Source: an uncultured Bacteroidia bacterium (GTDB lineage: Bacteria; Bacteroidota; Bacteroidia; Bacteroidales; F082). Taken from it: a stretch of DNA of 64,000 nucleotides. Where the stretch lies: the NCBI GenBank assembly GCA_902769875.1, contig CACXQV010000005.1, positions 53,695-117,694 of the forward strand. Direction: 5' to 3'. This document shows positions 16,665 to 24,298 of the stretch, one piece after another (within the stretch, counting starts at the first letter, position 1; each line of letters opens with the position of its first letter). The notes beneath the pieces were generated by a model. It searched no databases, had not been told where the DNA came from, and saw nothing but the letters and a program-made list of their open reading frames with translations. The translations under genes were made by a program, and so were the position numbers.

Positions 16665-18140
16665 TTAGGATAATGACCCCTGAGCCTGTCGATGGGCCTT
16701 GTTCTTCTTTAAGAACGCCAAAAACAGCGCCAACCCCAATATTGTAATGGCTGCACCGATACCATAGCCCACGGGACGGGGCAGGATGGAGCCCAAACCG
16801 CCGTCGGCAGCCTTGGCCACGAAAAGGAAACTGCCCGTCACCATCGTCATGAACAGGGCGGGGATGAGGGTGATGAGATACCACATTTTGCCCTTGTTCT
16901 TGACAAGATAGACCGAAATGGCCCAAAGCGTCACCGTGGCAAGGACTTGGTTGGCCCAAGCGAAATAACGCCAAATGACTTGGAAGCCTTTGGCATCGGA
17001 AATGCTGTAAACCAAGATGATGGCTGTGACGATGAACATCGGGACGGCCACAATCAGGCGGTTCTTGATGGGCTTTTGGTCATAGTGCATGAAGTCGGCG
17101 ATGATGAGTCGGGCCGAGCGCAATGCCGTGTCGCCCGAAGTGACCGCCGCACTGATGACACCCAAAATGGTGATGGTGGCGATGACCGGCGTGAACCAAG
17201 TGTTGGCGATGATGCCCACGATGGCGGCACCGCTCTTGCCAGTGACGTCGACCACACTGTCAGGGCCGAAGAAATAGGCGGCGGCGGCAGCCCAGATGAG
17301 AGCTACGATGCCTTCGGTAATCATTGCACCATAGAAAATCGGGCGGCCTTGCTTCTCGTTCACCATGCAACGCGCCATCAGCGGCGATTGCGTGGCGTGG
17401 AAGCCCGAAATGGCGCCACAAGCGATGCTGATGAACATCATCGGGAAGATGGGGTTGTTGGCAGTGTCGGGATGGCGGTTCTGCAAGCCGCTCCAAAGTT
17501 CGGGTATTTCTGGCTTGTAGATGATGAAGGCGATGAAGATGGCCACGGCCATTCCCAACAGCAGGATGCCGAAGATGGGATAAATCTTGCCGATGACTTT
17601 GTCAATAGGCAACAAAGTGGCAATCAAGTAGTAAGCCAAAATAATCCCAATCCAAATATACGGATTCCAGCCTTGGGTGAAGTGCGCGTTGAGCAAGGTG
17701 GCGGGCGTGTTTACGAATACCACTCCCACCAAGATCATCAGCAGAACGGTGAAGCCACGCATCACCTGTTTGGCTCCGTTGCCGAGATAGGTGCCGTGGA
17801 TTTCAGGCAGGCTTGCACCCTTGTCGCGCAACGAAATCATTCCGGCAAGGTAGTCGTGGACGGCACCTGCAAAGATGCTTCCCAACACAATCCAAAGGAA
17901 CGAGGCGGTGCCGAATTGGGCACCCATAATGGCTCCGATGATGGGCCCGACTCCCGCAATGTTGAGGAATTGGATGAGGAAGATGCGCCAAGGTTTCATC
18001 GGCACATAGTCCACGCCATCGGCCATAGTGGTGGCGGGCGTGGCGCGTTGTGGGTCGGCGCCAAAGAGTTTCTCGACGAGCGTCCCGTAAACGAAATAGC
18101 CGATAATCAGTACGGCCAAAGCGATGAAGAAAGTAATCAT
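16665..18140 (-). CDS. cstA: Carbon starvation protein A family peptide/pyruvate transporter
   Basis: A 491-residue polytopic membrane protein of the CstA family (shorter than the 701-residue E. coli CstA). Recognisable stretches: VPMKPWRIFLIQFLNIAGVGP, FLWIVLGSIFAGAVHDYLAG, FISIACGAISGFHATQSP, and GAAIVGIIANTW. About 14 to 16 hydrophobic segments are visible. Members take up peptides or pyruvate. I chose the ATG at 18140, directly before the first membrane helix ITFFIALAVLIIGYFVYG; longer in-frame versions would read through the promoter box at 18162-18169. Confidence 0.88.
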   Translation of the reverse strand: MITFFIALAVLIIGYFVYGTLVEKLFGADPQRATPATTMADGVDYVPMKPWRIFLIQFLNIAGVGPIIGAIMGAQFGTASFLWIVLGSIFAGAVHDYLAGMISLRDKGASLPEIHGTYLGNGAKQVMRGFTVLLMILVGVVFVNTPATLLNAHFTQGWNPYIWIGIILAYYLIATLLPIDKVIGKIYPIFGILLLGMAVAIFIAFIIYKPEIPELWSGLQNRHPDTANNPIFPMMFISIACGAISGFHATQSPLMARCMVNEKQGRPIFYGAMITEGIVALIWAAAAAYFFGPDSVVDVTGKSGAAIVGIIANTWFTPVIATITILGVISAAVTSGDTALRSARLIIADFMHYDQKPIKNRLIVAVPMFIVTAIILVYSISDAKGFQVIWRYFAWANQVLATVTLWAISVYLVKNKGKMWYLITLIPALFMTMVTGSFLFVAKAADGGLGSILPRPVGYGIGAAITILGLALFLAFLKKNKAHRQAQGSLS

Positions 18141-18161
18141 AGGCGTTTGTTTTAATTGCAG

Positions 18162-18169
18162 CAAAAATA
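18162..18169 (-). promoter_or_regulatory. Promoter -7 box of cstA
   Basis: TATTTTTG on the minus strand, about 22 nt before the ATG at 18140. It decides the start codon. No convincing -33 element was seen. Confidence 0.5.
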
Positions 18170-18210
18170 CGTTTTTTGGGAAAGCCATTGGTCGGTTTGG
18201 GCCATAAAAA

Positions 18211-18245
18211 ACAAAAAAAAGCGGCCTGAAATCCTTCAAGCCGCT
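18211..18245 (-). terminator. Terminator of the PepSY-like gene array
   Basis: Stem AGCGGC (18220-18225)/GCCGCT (18240-18245) with an inner TGAA/TTCA extension, followed on the minus strand by a T-rich run. It closes the leftward transcript of the 18269-18700 gene. Confidence 0.75.
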
Positions 18246-18268
18246 CAAAAACTGTCGAATGAATGGAA

Positions 18269-18700
18269 TCAGTCGTCAAAATCCACGACATTATACCTTT
18301 TGTCGAACTCGATTTCGATGCCGTTGCTCAGCTCGATGTCCCAACCAAGGTTGTCTTTGGAGATTTTGGTGATGGACTGGGTTCCGTGGATGCGGTTCAC
18401 ATAGTCGGCGATTTCGGCAGGGACCAACGTGGAGGGCACCTCGGTGTAGATCGATGCGTGTCGGCAGTCCACCTCTTCCCATTCGAGCTTGCCGAACATG
18501 TTGCCGTCAAACCCGATTTGGGTGTAATCGTTGAGGGTCACGTCGTAGTCGAATCCCTCTTTGATGGTGGAAAGTATCTCAGCTTGAGGGAAATAGGTTC
18601 TGACGAAATCGTTCATTATGCCGACTTGCTTGTCTTTGCTGCATGATGTGTTGGCCAATGCCAATCCCACGAAAAGTGTGCAAATGAATAGCTTTTTCAT
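18269..18700 (-). CDS. PepSY-like (DUF2874-type) lipoprotein
   Basis: A 143-residue protein with a lipobox (LANTSC, Cys near residue 20). The mature part carries two PepSY-like halves: VRTYFPQAEILSTIKEG with YDVTLNDYTQIGFDGNMFG, then VPSTLVPAEIADYVNRI and WDIELSNGIEIEFDKRYNVVDFDD. This family of Bacteroidetes periplasmic proteins folds like beta-lactamase inhibitor/PepSY domains; its ligand is unknown. It is the last of four tandem paralogues downstream of a two-component system. Confidence 0.8.
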   Translation of the reverse strand: MKKLFICTLFVGLALANTSCSKDKQVGIMNDFVRTYFPQAEILSTIKEGFDYDVTLNDYTQIGFDGNMFGKLEWEEVDCRHASIYTEVPSTLVPAEIADYVNRIHGTQSITKISKDNLGWDIELSNGIEIEFDKRYNVVDFDD

Positions 18701-18718
18701 AGTTGTTGCATGTTTGGG

Positions 18719-19141
18719 TTAGTCGTCGATTTTGGTCATTTTGAAATTTTTGTTGAAGTTGACTTCAAGGCCGTTGTCCAGCTCGATTTCCCACCCGAAG
18801 TATTTCTTCTCCAGCTTCATGATGTTGGCGTTGTTGAAGTTGGCGTTCACATAGGCTGTGATTTGTTCGGGAACGAGTGTGGCGGGCACTGCGGGGCTGG
18901 TCGTGGAGTGTTCGCAGTCCACTTTCTTCCACTCATTGTTGAGCTTGAACTCGATTTTGGTGTAATCGCTCAATACGACGTCGATGTCGTCTTCATCAGG
19001 CATAACCATCTTGATGGTGGTGTTGGGGAAATGCTGCTCAACAAACTGGGTGATGGCAGGATTGGTGTTTGTGTTTTGCGCCATTGCCGTTGACAAACCA
19101 AAGCATACGATGGCGATGAAAGTTAAAATAACCTTTTTCAT
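18719..19141 (-). CDS. PepSY-like secreted protein
   Basis: A 140-residue paralogue with a type I signal peptide (AIVCFGLSTAMAQ) instead of a lipobox. Two PepSY-like halves are seen: VEQHFPNTTIKMVMPDEDD with VVLSDYTKIEFKLNNEWKKVDCEH, and VPATLVPEQITAYVNANF with GWEIELDNGLEVNFNKNFKMTKIDD. It is likely periplasmic. A TAATTTTG -7 box (19182-19189, minus strand) lies 40 nt upstream, so it may have its own promoter. It lies 18 nt before the following paralogue. Confidence 0.8.
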   Translation of the reverse strand: MKKVILTFIAIVCFGLSTAMAQNTNTNPAITQFVEQHFPNTTIKMVMPDEDDIDVVLSDYTKIEFKLNNEWKKVDCEHSTTSPAVPATLVPEQITAYVNANFNNANIMKLEKKYFGWEIELDNGLEVNFNKNFKMTKIDD

Positions 19142-19181
19142 TTTTTAATTGGATTTAGATTTGTGAATTGGATAATCGAGG

Positions 19182-19189
19182 CAAAATTA
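19182..19189 (-). promoter_or_regulatory. Promoter -7 box for the two short PepSY-like genes
   Basis: TAATTTTG on the minus strand, about 41 nt before the start at 19141. It suggests that the last two genes of the array can be transcribed separately. Confidence 0.4.
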
Positions 19190-19232
19190 GTAAAAATATG
19201 CAAAACAACCGACAAGGATCGGAAAACAATTC

Positions 19233-20546
19233 TTATTGTTTCTTGTCGTCGAACCCTGTCACGTTGAAATTGGCGTCGAAAGTGATTTCAAGGCCGTTGT
19301 TCAGTTCGATTTCCCAACCGCCATTGTTCTTTTTCTCGATGCTGTCGATGTGCTTGTTGGGGAAGTTGGCGGTCACATAGTCAGTGATTTGCACTGGGAC
19401 GATGCTTGCCGGGACGCTGCCGTAGACATTGGACTTGTCGCAGTCGACTTTCTTCCATGCGAAACTGAGACTGAAGTCGATTTCGGTGTTGTCGGTGAGA
19501 TCGACTTCGTACTTGTTGCCGTCGCGTTTCACCTTGCGGATGCTGACCTGTGGGAAATAGGTGCCAACGAAAGTGTTGATTTCAGGATAGTTGGAGTTGT
19601 TGCCTCCACCGTTTCCACCGCCGCCATTTCCACCGCCGCCATTTCCGCCGCCGCTGATGACGTTGAAGCTGTGGTCAAACTTGATGTCGTGGTCGTTGTT
19701 CAACTCGATTTCCCAGCCGAAATTTTTCTTCTCGATTTGGTCGATGTGGTTGTTGGGGAAGTTGGCGGTCACATAGTCAGTGATTTGCGCGGGGACGATG
19801 CTTGCCGGGACGCTGCCGTAGACATTGGACTCGTCGCAGTCGACTTTCTTCCATTCGAAGCTGAGACTGAAGTCGATGTCGGTGTTGTCGGTGAGTTCGA
19901 CTTCATACTTGTTGCCGTCGCGTTCCACCTTGCGGATGCCGACCTGTGGGAAATGAGTGCCAACGAAAGTGTTGATTTCAGGATAGTTGGAGTTGTTGCC
20001 TCCACCGTTGCCTCCACCATTTCCGCCACCGCCGTTTCCACCGCCGCTGATGACGTTGAAGTTGTGGTCAAACTTGATGTCATGGTCGTTGTTCAACTCG
20101 ACTTCCCAGCCATAGTTTTTCTTTTCGATTTGGTCAATGTGCTTGTTGGGGAAGTTGGCGGTCACATAGTCAGTGATTTGCGCGGGGACGATGCTTGCCG
20201 GGACGCTGCCGTAGATAATGGATTTGTCGCAATCCACTTCAACCCACTCAAACGAATGCTTGAATGTCAGCTTGGTTCGGTCGTTGAGTTTCACCTTGTA
20301 GTAATGTTGCGTCTGATGGCAGTTGTTGATGCCGGTTTGCGGGAAATGTGTCTCCACAAACGTCATGATTTCTGGGGCGATTTCACTGTATTCGACAGGT
20401 ACACCAGCCTCCTCGCTTTGCCATTGCTGCTGGTTGGCAGCGGCTCTTTCGGTGTTTTCGTAGGTCGCGGCTCCATTTTCCTTGCCACAGGCCGTAATGA
20501 TGAGGGCCAATGCCGCGATTGTGGCGATTACGCTTAGTCTTTTCAT
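19233..20546 (-). CDS. Three-unit PepSY-like lipoprotein with glycine-asparagine linkers
   Basis: A 437-residue lipoprotein (LIITACGKEN lipobox near residue 20). After a polar stretch it holds three tandem units of about 110 residues. Each has two PepSY-like halves: a start like TFVETHFPQTGI and an end like GWEVELNNDHDIKFDHNFNVI. Units are joined by linkers made only of Gly and Asn (GGGNGGGGNGGG type, about residues 170-187 and 295-315). Units 2 and 3 are nearly identical in protein and DNA, which points to recent duplication by unequal exchange. The array resembles beads on a flexible string reaching into the periplasm or outward. Ligand unknown. Confidence 0.85.
   Translation of the reverse strand: MKRLSVIATIAALALIITACGKENGAATYENTERAAANQQQWQSEEAGVPVEYSEIAPEIMTFVETHFPQTGINNCHQTQHYYKVKLNDRTKLTFKHSFEWVEVDCDKSIIYGSVPASIVPAQITDYVTANFPNKHIDQIEKKNYGWEVELNNDHDIKFDHNFNVISGGGNGGGGNGGGNGGGNNSNYPEINTFVGTHFPQVGIRKVERDGNKYEVELTDNTDIDFSLSFEWKKVDCDESNVYGSVPASIVPAQITDYVTANFPNNHIDQIEKKNFGWEIELNNDHDIKFDHSFNVISGGGNGGGGNGGGGNGGGNNSNYPEINTFVGTYFPQVSIRKVKRDGNKYEVDLTDNTEIDFSLSFAWKKVDCDKSNVYGSVPASIVPVQITDYVTANFPNKHIDSIEKKNNGGWEIELNNGLEITFDANFNVTGFDDKKQ
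19591..20060. repeat. Long intragenic tandem duplication with Gly/Asn-codon minisatellites
   Basis: Within the PepSY-like gene, the region from the linker at about 20010-20055 to the linker at about 19605-19655 repeats with near-identical bases in the next unit. The linkers themselves are runs of CCACCGCCGCCATTT-type units (plus strand), differing in number between the two copies. Such runs are prone to slippage. Confidence 0.7.
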
Positions 20547-20591
20547 TGCGTTTTTAGTTTAAATGATTGATAATTATTTGGTTAAGTGTTT

Positions 20592-21032
20592 CTAATCGTC
20601 GTATCTTAGGAATTCCCCGTTTTTGTTGAAAACGATTTCCAACCCGGTTGCCAATTCCACTTCAATCTTATGTCGGTCCCTTGCTATTTCGTTCAGGCAA
20701 AAGTTAGGATGGTTCTTTTCCAAGAAATTGAGTATCATTTCGTTGAGAAATCCAGATGGCAGGCATTCCGAATGGCTTTCCACCTCTTCCCAGTCGCCGT
20801 TGCTGTTGAACTCGATTTCCATGCCGTTCTCGAAGCGCACGGTGTATTCGGTCTTGGTCACGTCAATTTCCATCCTGACGAAACGGATGGTTTGGCCTGA
20901 AAAATAAGTGGTTACAAACTCTTGGGCCTTTATGGGAAGATCCTCGAAGGTGATGATGCGATGTGCGTCTTTGGCGTGGAGGGCGAAGGCGTTTATTAAT
21001 AAGGTGGCGAGTATGAGCAATGTTTTCTTCAT
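20592..21032 (-). CDS. PepSY-like secreted protein, first of the array
   Basis: A 146-residue protein with a signal peptide (LLINAFALHAKDA). PepSY-like halves: FVTTYFSGQTIRFVRMEID with YTVRFENGMEIEFNSNGDWEEVE, then LPSGFLNEMILNFLEKNHP and KIEVELATGLEIVFNKNGEFLRYDD. It starts 76 nt behind the histidine kinase gene on the same strand. The arrangement suggests that the two-component system controls this family or is controlled by what it binds; this is inference from position. Confidence 0.8.
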   Translation of the reverse strand: MKKTLLILATLLINAFALHAKDAHRIITFEDLPIKAQEFVTTYFSGQTIRFVRMEIDVTKTEYTVRFENGMEIEFNSNGDWEEVESHSECLPSGFLNEMILNFLEKNHPNFCLNEIARDRHKIEVELATGLEIVFNKNGEFLRYDD

Positions 21033-21108
21033 GGTTTCAGAACTGTTTTCGGCTGCAAAATTCCAAACCGAATCTGAAATAATTCTGAAATGGGAGACTT
21101 TTTTTCGG

Positions 21109-22386
21109 TTATTTGAATTTTACCGAAAAAGTATGTTGGTTTTCAATGAATTGGTAATTGATTTCGAAGCCGTATTCTGTGCAAATGGCTTTGGCGATGG
21201 CCAATCCGAGGCCTGTGGAATGGGTGTTTTCGCCTTTTCTGTAGAAGGTCTTGAAAACGGATTCGGCATCCAAGGCTTCGTTTTTGCCCGTGTTTCCGAT
21301 GGTCAAGGTGTTGTCGCTCAGGGTGATGGCAATGTTTCCGCCTTGCAGGTTGTGGATGAAGGCGTTTTTCAGCAGGTTGTTCACAAGCGATGAGGCCAAA
21401 GTCGGGTCCATTTTGACGACGATGCGTTGTTTTTCGGCTACTGAAACGCCGACTTTCGTGCTCTCGTAAATCTCTTCAAGATTTTCAAGTGCTTGATTCA
21501 CAACTTTGTTGATTTCGATTTCGGTTTCTTCCTTGAACTGGTGGTTGTCGATTTTCGAGAGGAGGAGCAAGGATTTGTTGAGCCTCGAAATGTAGCCCAA
21601 AGTGTCTAAGGTTTTCTCGATTTCGGTGAGTTGATGCTCGTCAAGTTGGGTTTCGTCCACCAAAAGTTCAAGGCGGTTACGACAGATGGCGATGGGGGTC
21701 TGGATTTCGTGAGATGCGTTCCCGATGAAGCGTTTCTGCTCCTCATAAACCTGTTTCGACTTTTCGGAGGCTTCCAAGACTGCGGTTTCTATCTCCTTGA
21801 ATTCCTGTACTTTGATTCTGCTGTCGGGTTTGGGGACTTCTTCGGTGTCTTTCCTGCTGCGGAGCCAGTCGGTGAGCCGATAGAGCGGGCGCATGTTGCC
21901 GATGATGATGAAACTGACGATGAGGATGATGGCGACGAGCAGCGCGACGGCGAGGGTGAGGATGCTGAAAATGGCGAAGTCCAAGGTGTCGTTCCATGCG
22001 AAGACATGCGTGGACAAAGTCAGTTCGTAGTCGATGCCTCGCTTTTGGAAAACGCTGCTCATTTCCCTGACGATTTCGTCTTCCTGAATATCGTCGATGA
22101 ATTCCTCATCGGTCTGAAACACTGGAATTTGATGGCTTTTTGCGTATTCGGGCGACACTTTCTCGATGAAAAACTCCATCGTTCCCGACATTCCCGAAAG
22201 TGAGTTGGGAAGGCTGTCGTTTTCTATGAATCGGGTGATGATTTTGTCGGACTGTTGGGTCAGGAGGAGGTCGATGTGGCTGTAAATCTGGCGTTTGGCT
22301 GTCTGTGTGAAAACGATGGCCCAAATGGCAAACAGCACAACCAAGGCAATGGAAATCGACATTATGATGCGGCGCGATAGTTTCAT
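21109..22386 (-). CDS. Sensor histidine kinase of a two-component system
   Basis: A 425-residue kinase: two membrane helices (about residues 7-27 and 137-163) enclosing a periplasmic sensor of about 110 residues, a HAMP-like linker, the phosphoacceptor FIGNASHEIQTPIAICRNRLELL (His about residue 226), N-box NNLLKNAFIHN and G-box STGLGLAIAKAI. The ATG at 22386 overlaps the regulator stop (ATGA at 22383-22386). It probably senses an envelope signal and phosphorylates the adjacent OmpR-type regulator. Proximity to PepSY-like genes, whose domain is often found near sensor kinases, suggests a regulatory link. Confidence 0.9.
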   Translation of the reverse strand: MKLSRRIIMSISIALVVLFAIWAIVFTQTAKRQIYSHIDLLLTQQSDKIITRFIENDSLPNSLSGMSGTMEFFIEKVSPEYAKSHQIPVFQTDEEFIDDIQEDEIVREMSSVFQKRGIDYELTLSTHVFAWNDTLDFAIFSILTLAVALLVAIILIVSFIIIGNMRPLYRLTDWLRSRKDTEEVPKPDSRIKVQEFKEIETAVLEASEKSKQVYEEQKRFIGNASHEIQTPIAICRNRLELLVDETQLDEHQLTEIEKTLDTLGYISRLNKSLLLLSKIDNHQFKEETEIEINKVVNQALENLEEIYESTKVGVSVAEKQRIVVKMDPTLASSLVNNLLKNAFIHNLQGGNIAITLSDNTLTIGNTGKNEALDAESVFKTFYRKGENTHSTGLGLAIAKAICTEYGFEINYQFIENQHTFSVKFK

Positions 22387-23060
22387 TGCCGCTCCAGTTT
22401 GTAGCCGTAGCCATGCACGGTCTTGATTTCGATGTCGGCTTGCGCTTCGGCCAAGCGTTTGCGCAGGTTCTTCATTTGGGCGTAGATGAAGTCGTAGTTG
22501 TCGGCTTGGTCGATGTAGTCGCCCCAAACAGCCTCAGCCAAAGTGCCTTTGCTGACGGCGCGGTCGGGTCGGGTCATGAAGAATTGCAGAATGTCAAACT
22601 CTTTTTTCAACAGTTCCAAGGGCTTCCCGTTGATGAGGATTTGCCGAGTGTCGGGCATGATTTTCACATTTCCGAATTCGATGAAATGTTCGCCGTGTTG
22701 TTGTTTGCGTCGGAAAACGCTTTTCACCCGGGCGGAAAGTTCAGCGATGTGGAAGGGCTTGGCGAGGTAGTCGTCGGCACCAAGGTCGAGGCCTGTTACC
22801 TTGTCTTCCAATGAATCCTTGGCCGAAATGATGATGACACCGGCGTTTTTGCGGGAGGCCTTCAGCTGGCGGAGCACATCGAGGCCGTTGCCGTCGGGAA
22901 GCATGATGTCCAATAGGATGCAGTCGTAGTCATAAACTTCGGCTTTCATCATGGCAGTTTTGGCGTTGGCGGCGGTTTCCACGACGTGGTGTTCTTCCGC
23001 CAACGCTTTTTTCATCAACTCCCTCAGGCTGTTGTCGTCTTCGATGATAAGGATCTTCAT
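22383..23060 (-). CDS. OmpR-family response regulator
   Basis: A 225-residue regulator. The receiver domain starts MKILIIEDDNSLRELM with the acidic pair, the phospho-Asp in CILLDIMLPDGNGLDVL (about residue 51), the Thr/Ser position in VIIISAKDS and Lys in YLAKPF. A C-terminal winged helix follows (LELLKKEFDILQFFMTRPDRAVSK, and the DNA-recognition region ending VHGYGYKLE). The ATG at 23060 begins exactly at the receiver strand. It lies 7 nt after the prfB stop on the same strand and could be read from the prfB transcript. Confidence 0.93.
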   Translation of the reverse strand: MKILIIEDDNSLRELMKKALAEEHHVVETAANAKTAMMKAEVYDYDCILLDIMLPDGNGLDVLRQLKASRKNAGVIIISAKDSLEDKVTGLDLGADDYLAKPFHIAELSARVKSVFRRKQQHGEHFIEFGNVKIMPDTRQILINGKPLELLKKEFDILQFFMTRPDRAVSKGTLAEAVWGDYIDQADNYDFIYAQMKNLRKRLAEAQADIEIKTVHGYGYKLERQ

Positions 23061-23067
23061 TTCCCGA

Positions 23068-24187
23068 TCAATTCTCCTTTTTTCCGCCAAATTCCATCAA
23101 ATATGCCTTCAAAAAAGCATCAATATTTCCATCCATAACGCTTTGGACATCAGATGTTTGGTAGTTGGTGCGATGGTCTTTTACGCGGCGGTCGTCGAAT
23201 ACGTAGCTGCGAATTTGGCTGCCCCATTCGATTTTCAGCTTGCCCGCCTCGATTTTGTTCTGTTCTTCCATACGGTGACGCATCTCGCGGTCGTAGAGTT
23301 GCGACTTCAAGAGGCGCAATGCGTTCTCGCGGTTCTTGGGTTGATCACGGGTTTCGGTGTTCTCAATGAGGATTTCCTCTTCCTCGCCCGTGTAGGGGTC
23401 TTTGTATTGGTAGCGCAAACGCACGCCCGACTCCACCTTGTTCACGTTCTGGCCGCCTGCACCGCCGCTGCGGAAGGTGTCCCACGACAGCCGCGACTGC
23501 TCGACCACAATCTCAATCGTGTCGTCGACGAGGGGAGTGACGAACACCGAGGCAAAGGAAGTCATTCGCTTGCCTTGTGCGTTGTATGGGCTGACGCGCA
23601 CCAAGCGGTGAACGCCGTTTTCGCCTTTCAGGTAGCCGTATGCATAATCGCCTTCAATCTTCATCGTCACCTGCTTGATACCGGCATCGTCGGCTTCCAA
23701 GAGGTTCGAGATGGTGAGTTTGTACTTGTGGTTCTCGGCGTAGCGCATATACATACGCATCAGCATCTGTGCCCAATCTTGAGCCTCGGTGCCGCCTGCG
23801 CCCGCGTTGATTTTTAGCACGGCACTCATTGGGTCGGCTTCCTCGCGAAGCATATTCTTGAACTCCAAGTTCTCCACAATTTGGATGGCCGCGTTGTATT
23901 GCTCGTCCACTTCCTCCTCGGTGGCCTCGCCTTCCTTGGCGAAATCAAACAGCACGGCGAGGTCGTTGTAGGCATCAGAGGCTTCCTTGTAGCCGTTGAG
24001 CCAGCCTTTCACCTCGCGCACCTTTTTCATTGTGGCTTCGGCGGCTTTGGGGTCGGTCCAAAACTGCGGGTCTTGGGTCTTTTCGTCTAATTCCTGTGCT
24101 TCGATGGTACGTCTGTCGACGTCAAAGATACCTCCTCAAGGCATCAATCCTCTTACATAAGTCTTTAAGTTGGTCTTGGGTAATCAT
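23068..24187 (-). CDS. prfB: Peptide chain release factor 2, expressed by programmed +1 frameshift
   Basis: The gene starts at ATG 24187 and reads 21 codons to an in-frame TGA at 24122-24124. The context is AGGAGG-TAT-CTT-TGA-C (24136-24121), which is the classic RF2 autoregulatory frameshift site with internal Shine-Dalgarno. After a +1 slip at CTT, translation continues as DVDRRTIEAQELDEKTQDP to the end, giving about 372 residues. The GGQ motif for peptidyl-tRNA hydrolysis is seen in SGGAGGQNVNKVESG. The stop-codon recognition tripeptide is SPY here (LVRVSPYNAQGKR) where E. coli has SPF. Low RF2 favours the slip, so the protein controls its own level. Confidence 0.95.
24121..24136 (-). promoter_or_regulatory. 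prfB: Programmed +1 ribosomal frameshift site of prfB
   Basis: Minus strand AGGAGG TAT CTT TGA C: internal Shine-Dalgarno three nucleotides before the slippery CTT, and a TGA followed by C, a poor termination context. It differs from the E. coli site only in the Shine-Dalgarno (AGGGGG there). Confidence 0.95.
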
Positions 24188-24224
24188 ATCTAAAGTATTT
24201 TTCAGGCTGCAAAGGTAAAGATTT

Positions 24225-24255
24225 TTGCGCGATTTGCGTGGATTTTGTATTTTTG
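24225..24255 (+). promoter_or_regulatory. Promoter of the LRR T9SS-cargo gene
   Basis: TTG (24225-24227) and TATTTTTG (24248-24255) with a 20-nt spacer; the ATG follows at 24299. It lies divergent to the prfB start. Confidence 0.55.
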
Positions 24256-24298
24256 TCCCTCTGAAAAAGCATTGTGTCACCCGTTAAACCTTTGAATT

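Noticed and set aside
16947-18155. Open frame of 402 codons opposite to cstA
   Set aside because: Antisense to a clear membrane transporter; the translation is charged and repetitive and looks like complement of hydrophobic codons.
19591-20060. CRISPR-like array
   Set aside because: The repetition is long units with coding continuity and Gly/Asn linkers, not short direct repeats with unique spacers.
19236-20537. Open frame of 433 codons opposite to the three-unit PepSY-like gene
   Set aside because: It repeats only because the real gene has tandem units; the sense strand has signal peptide, lipobox and family motifs.
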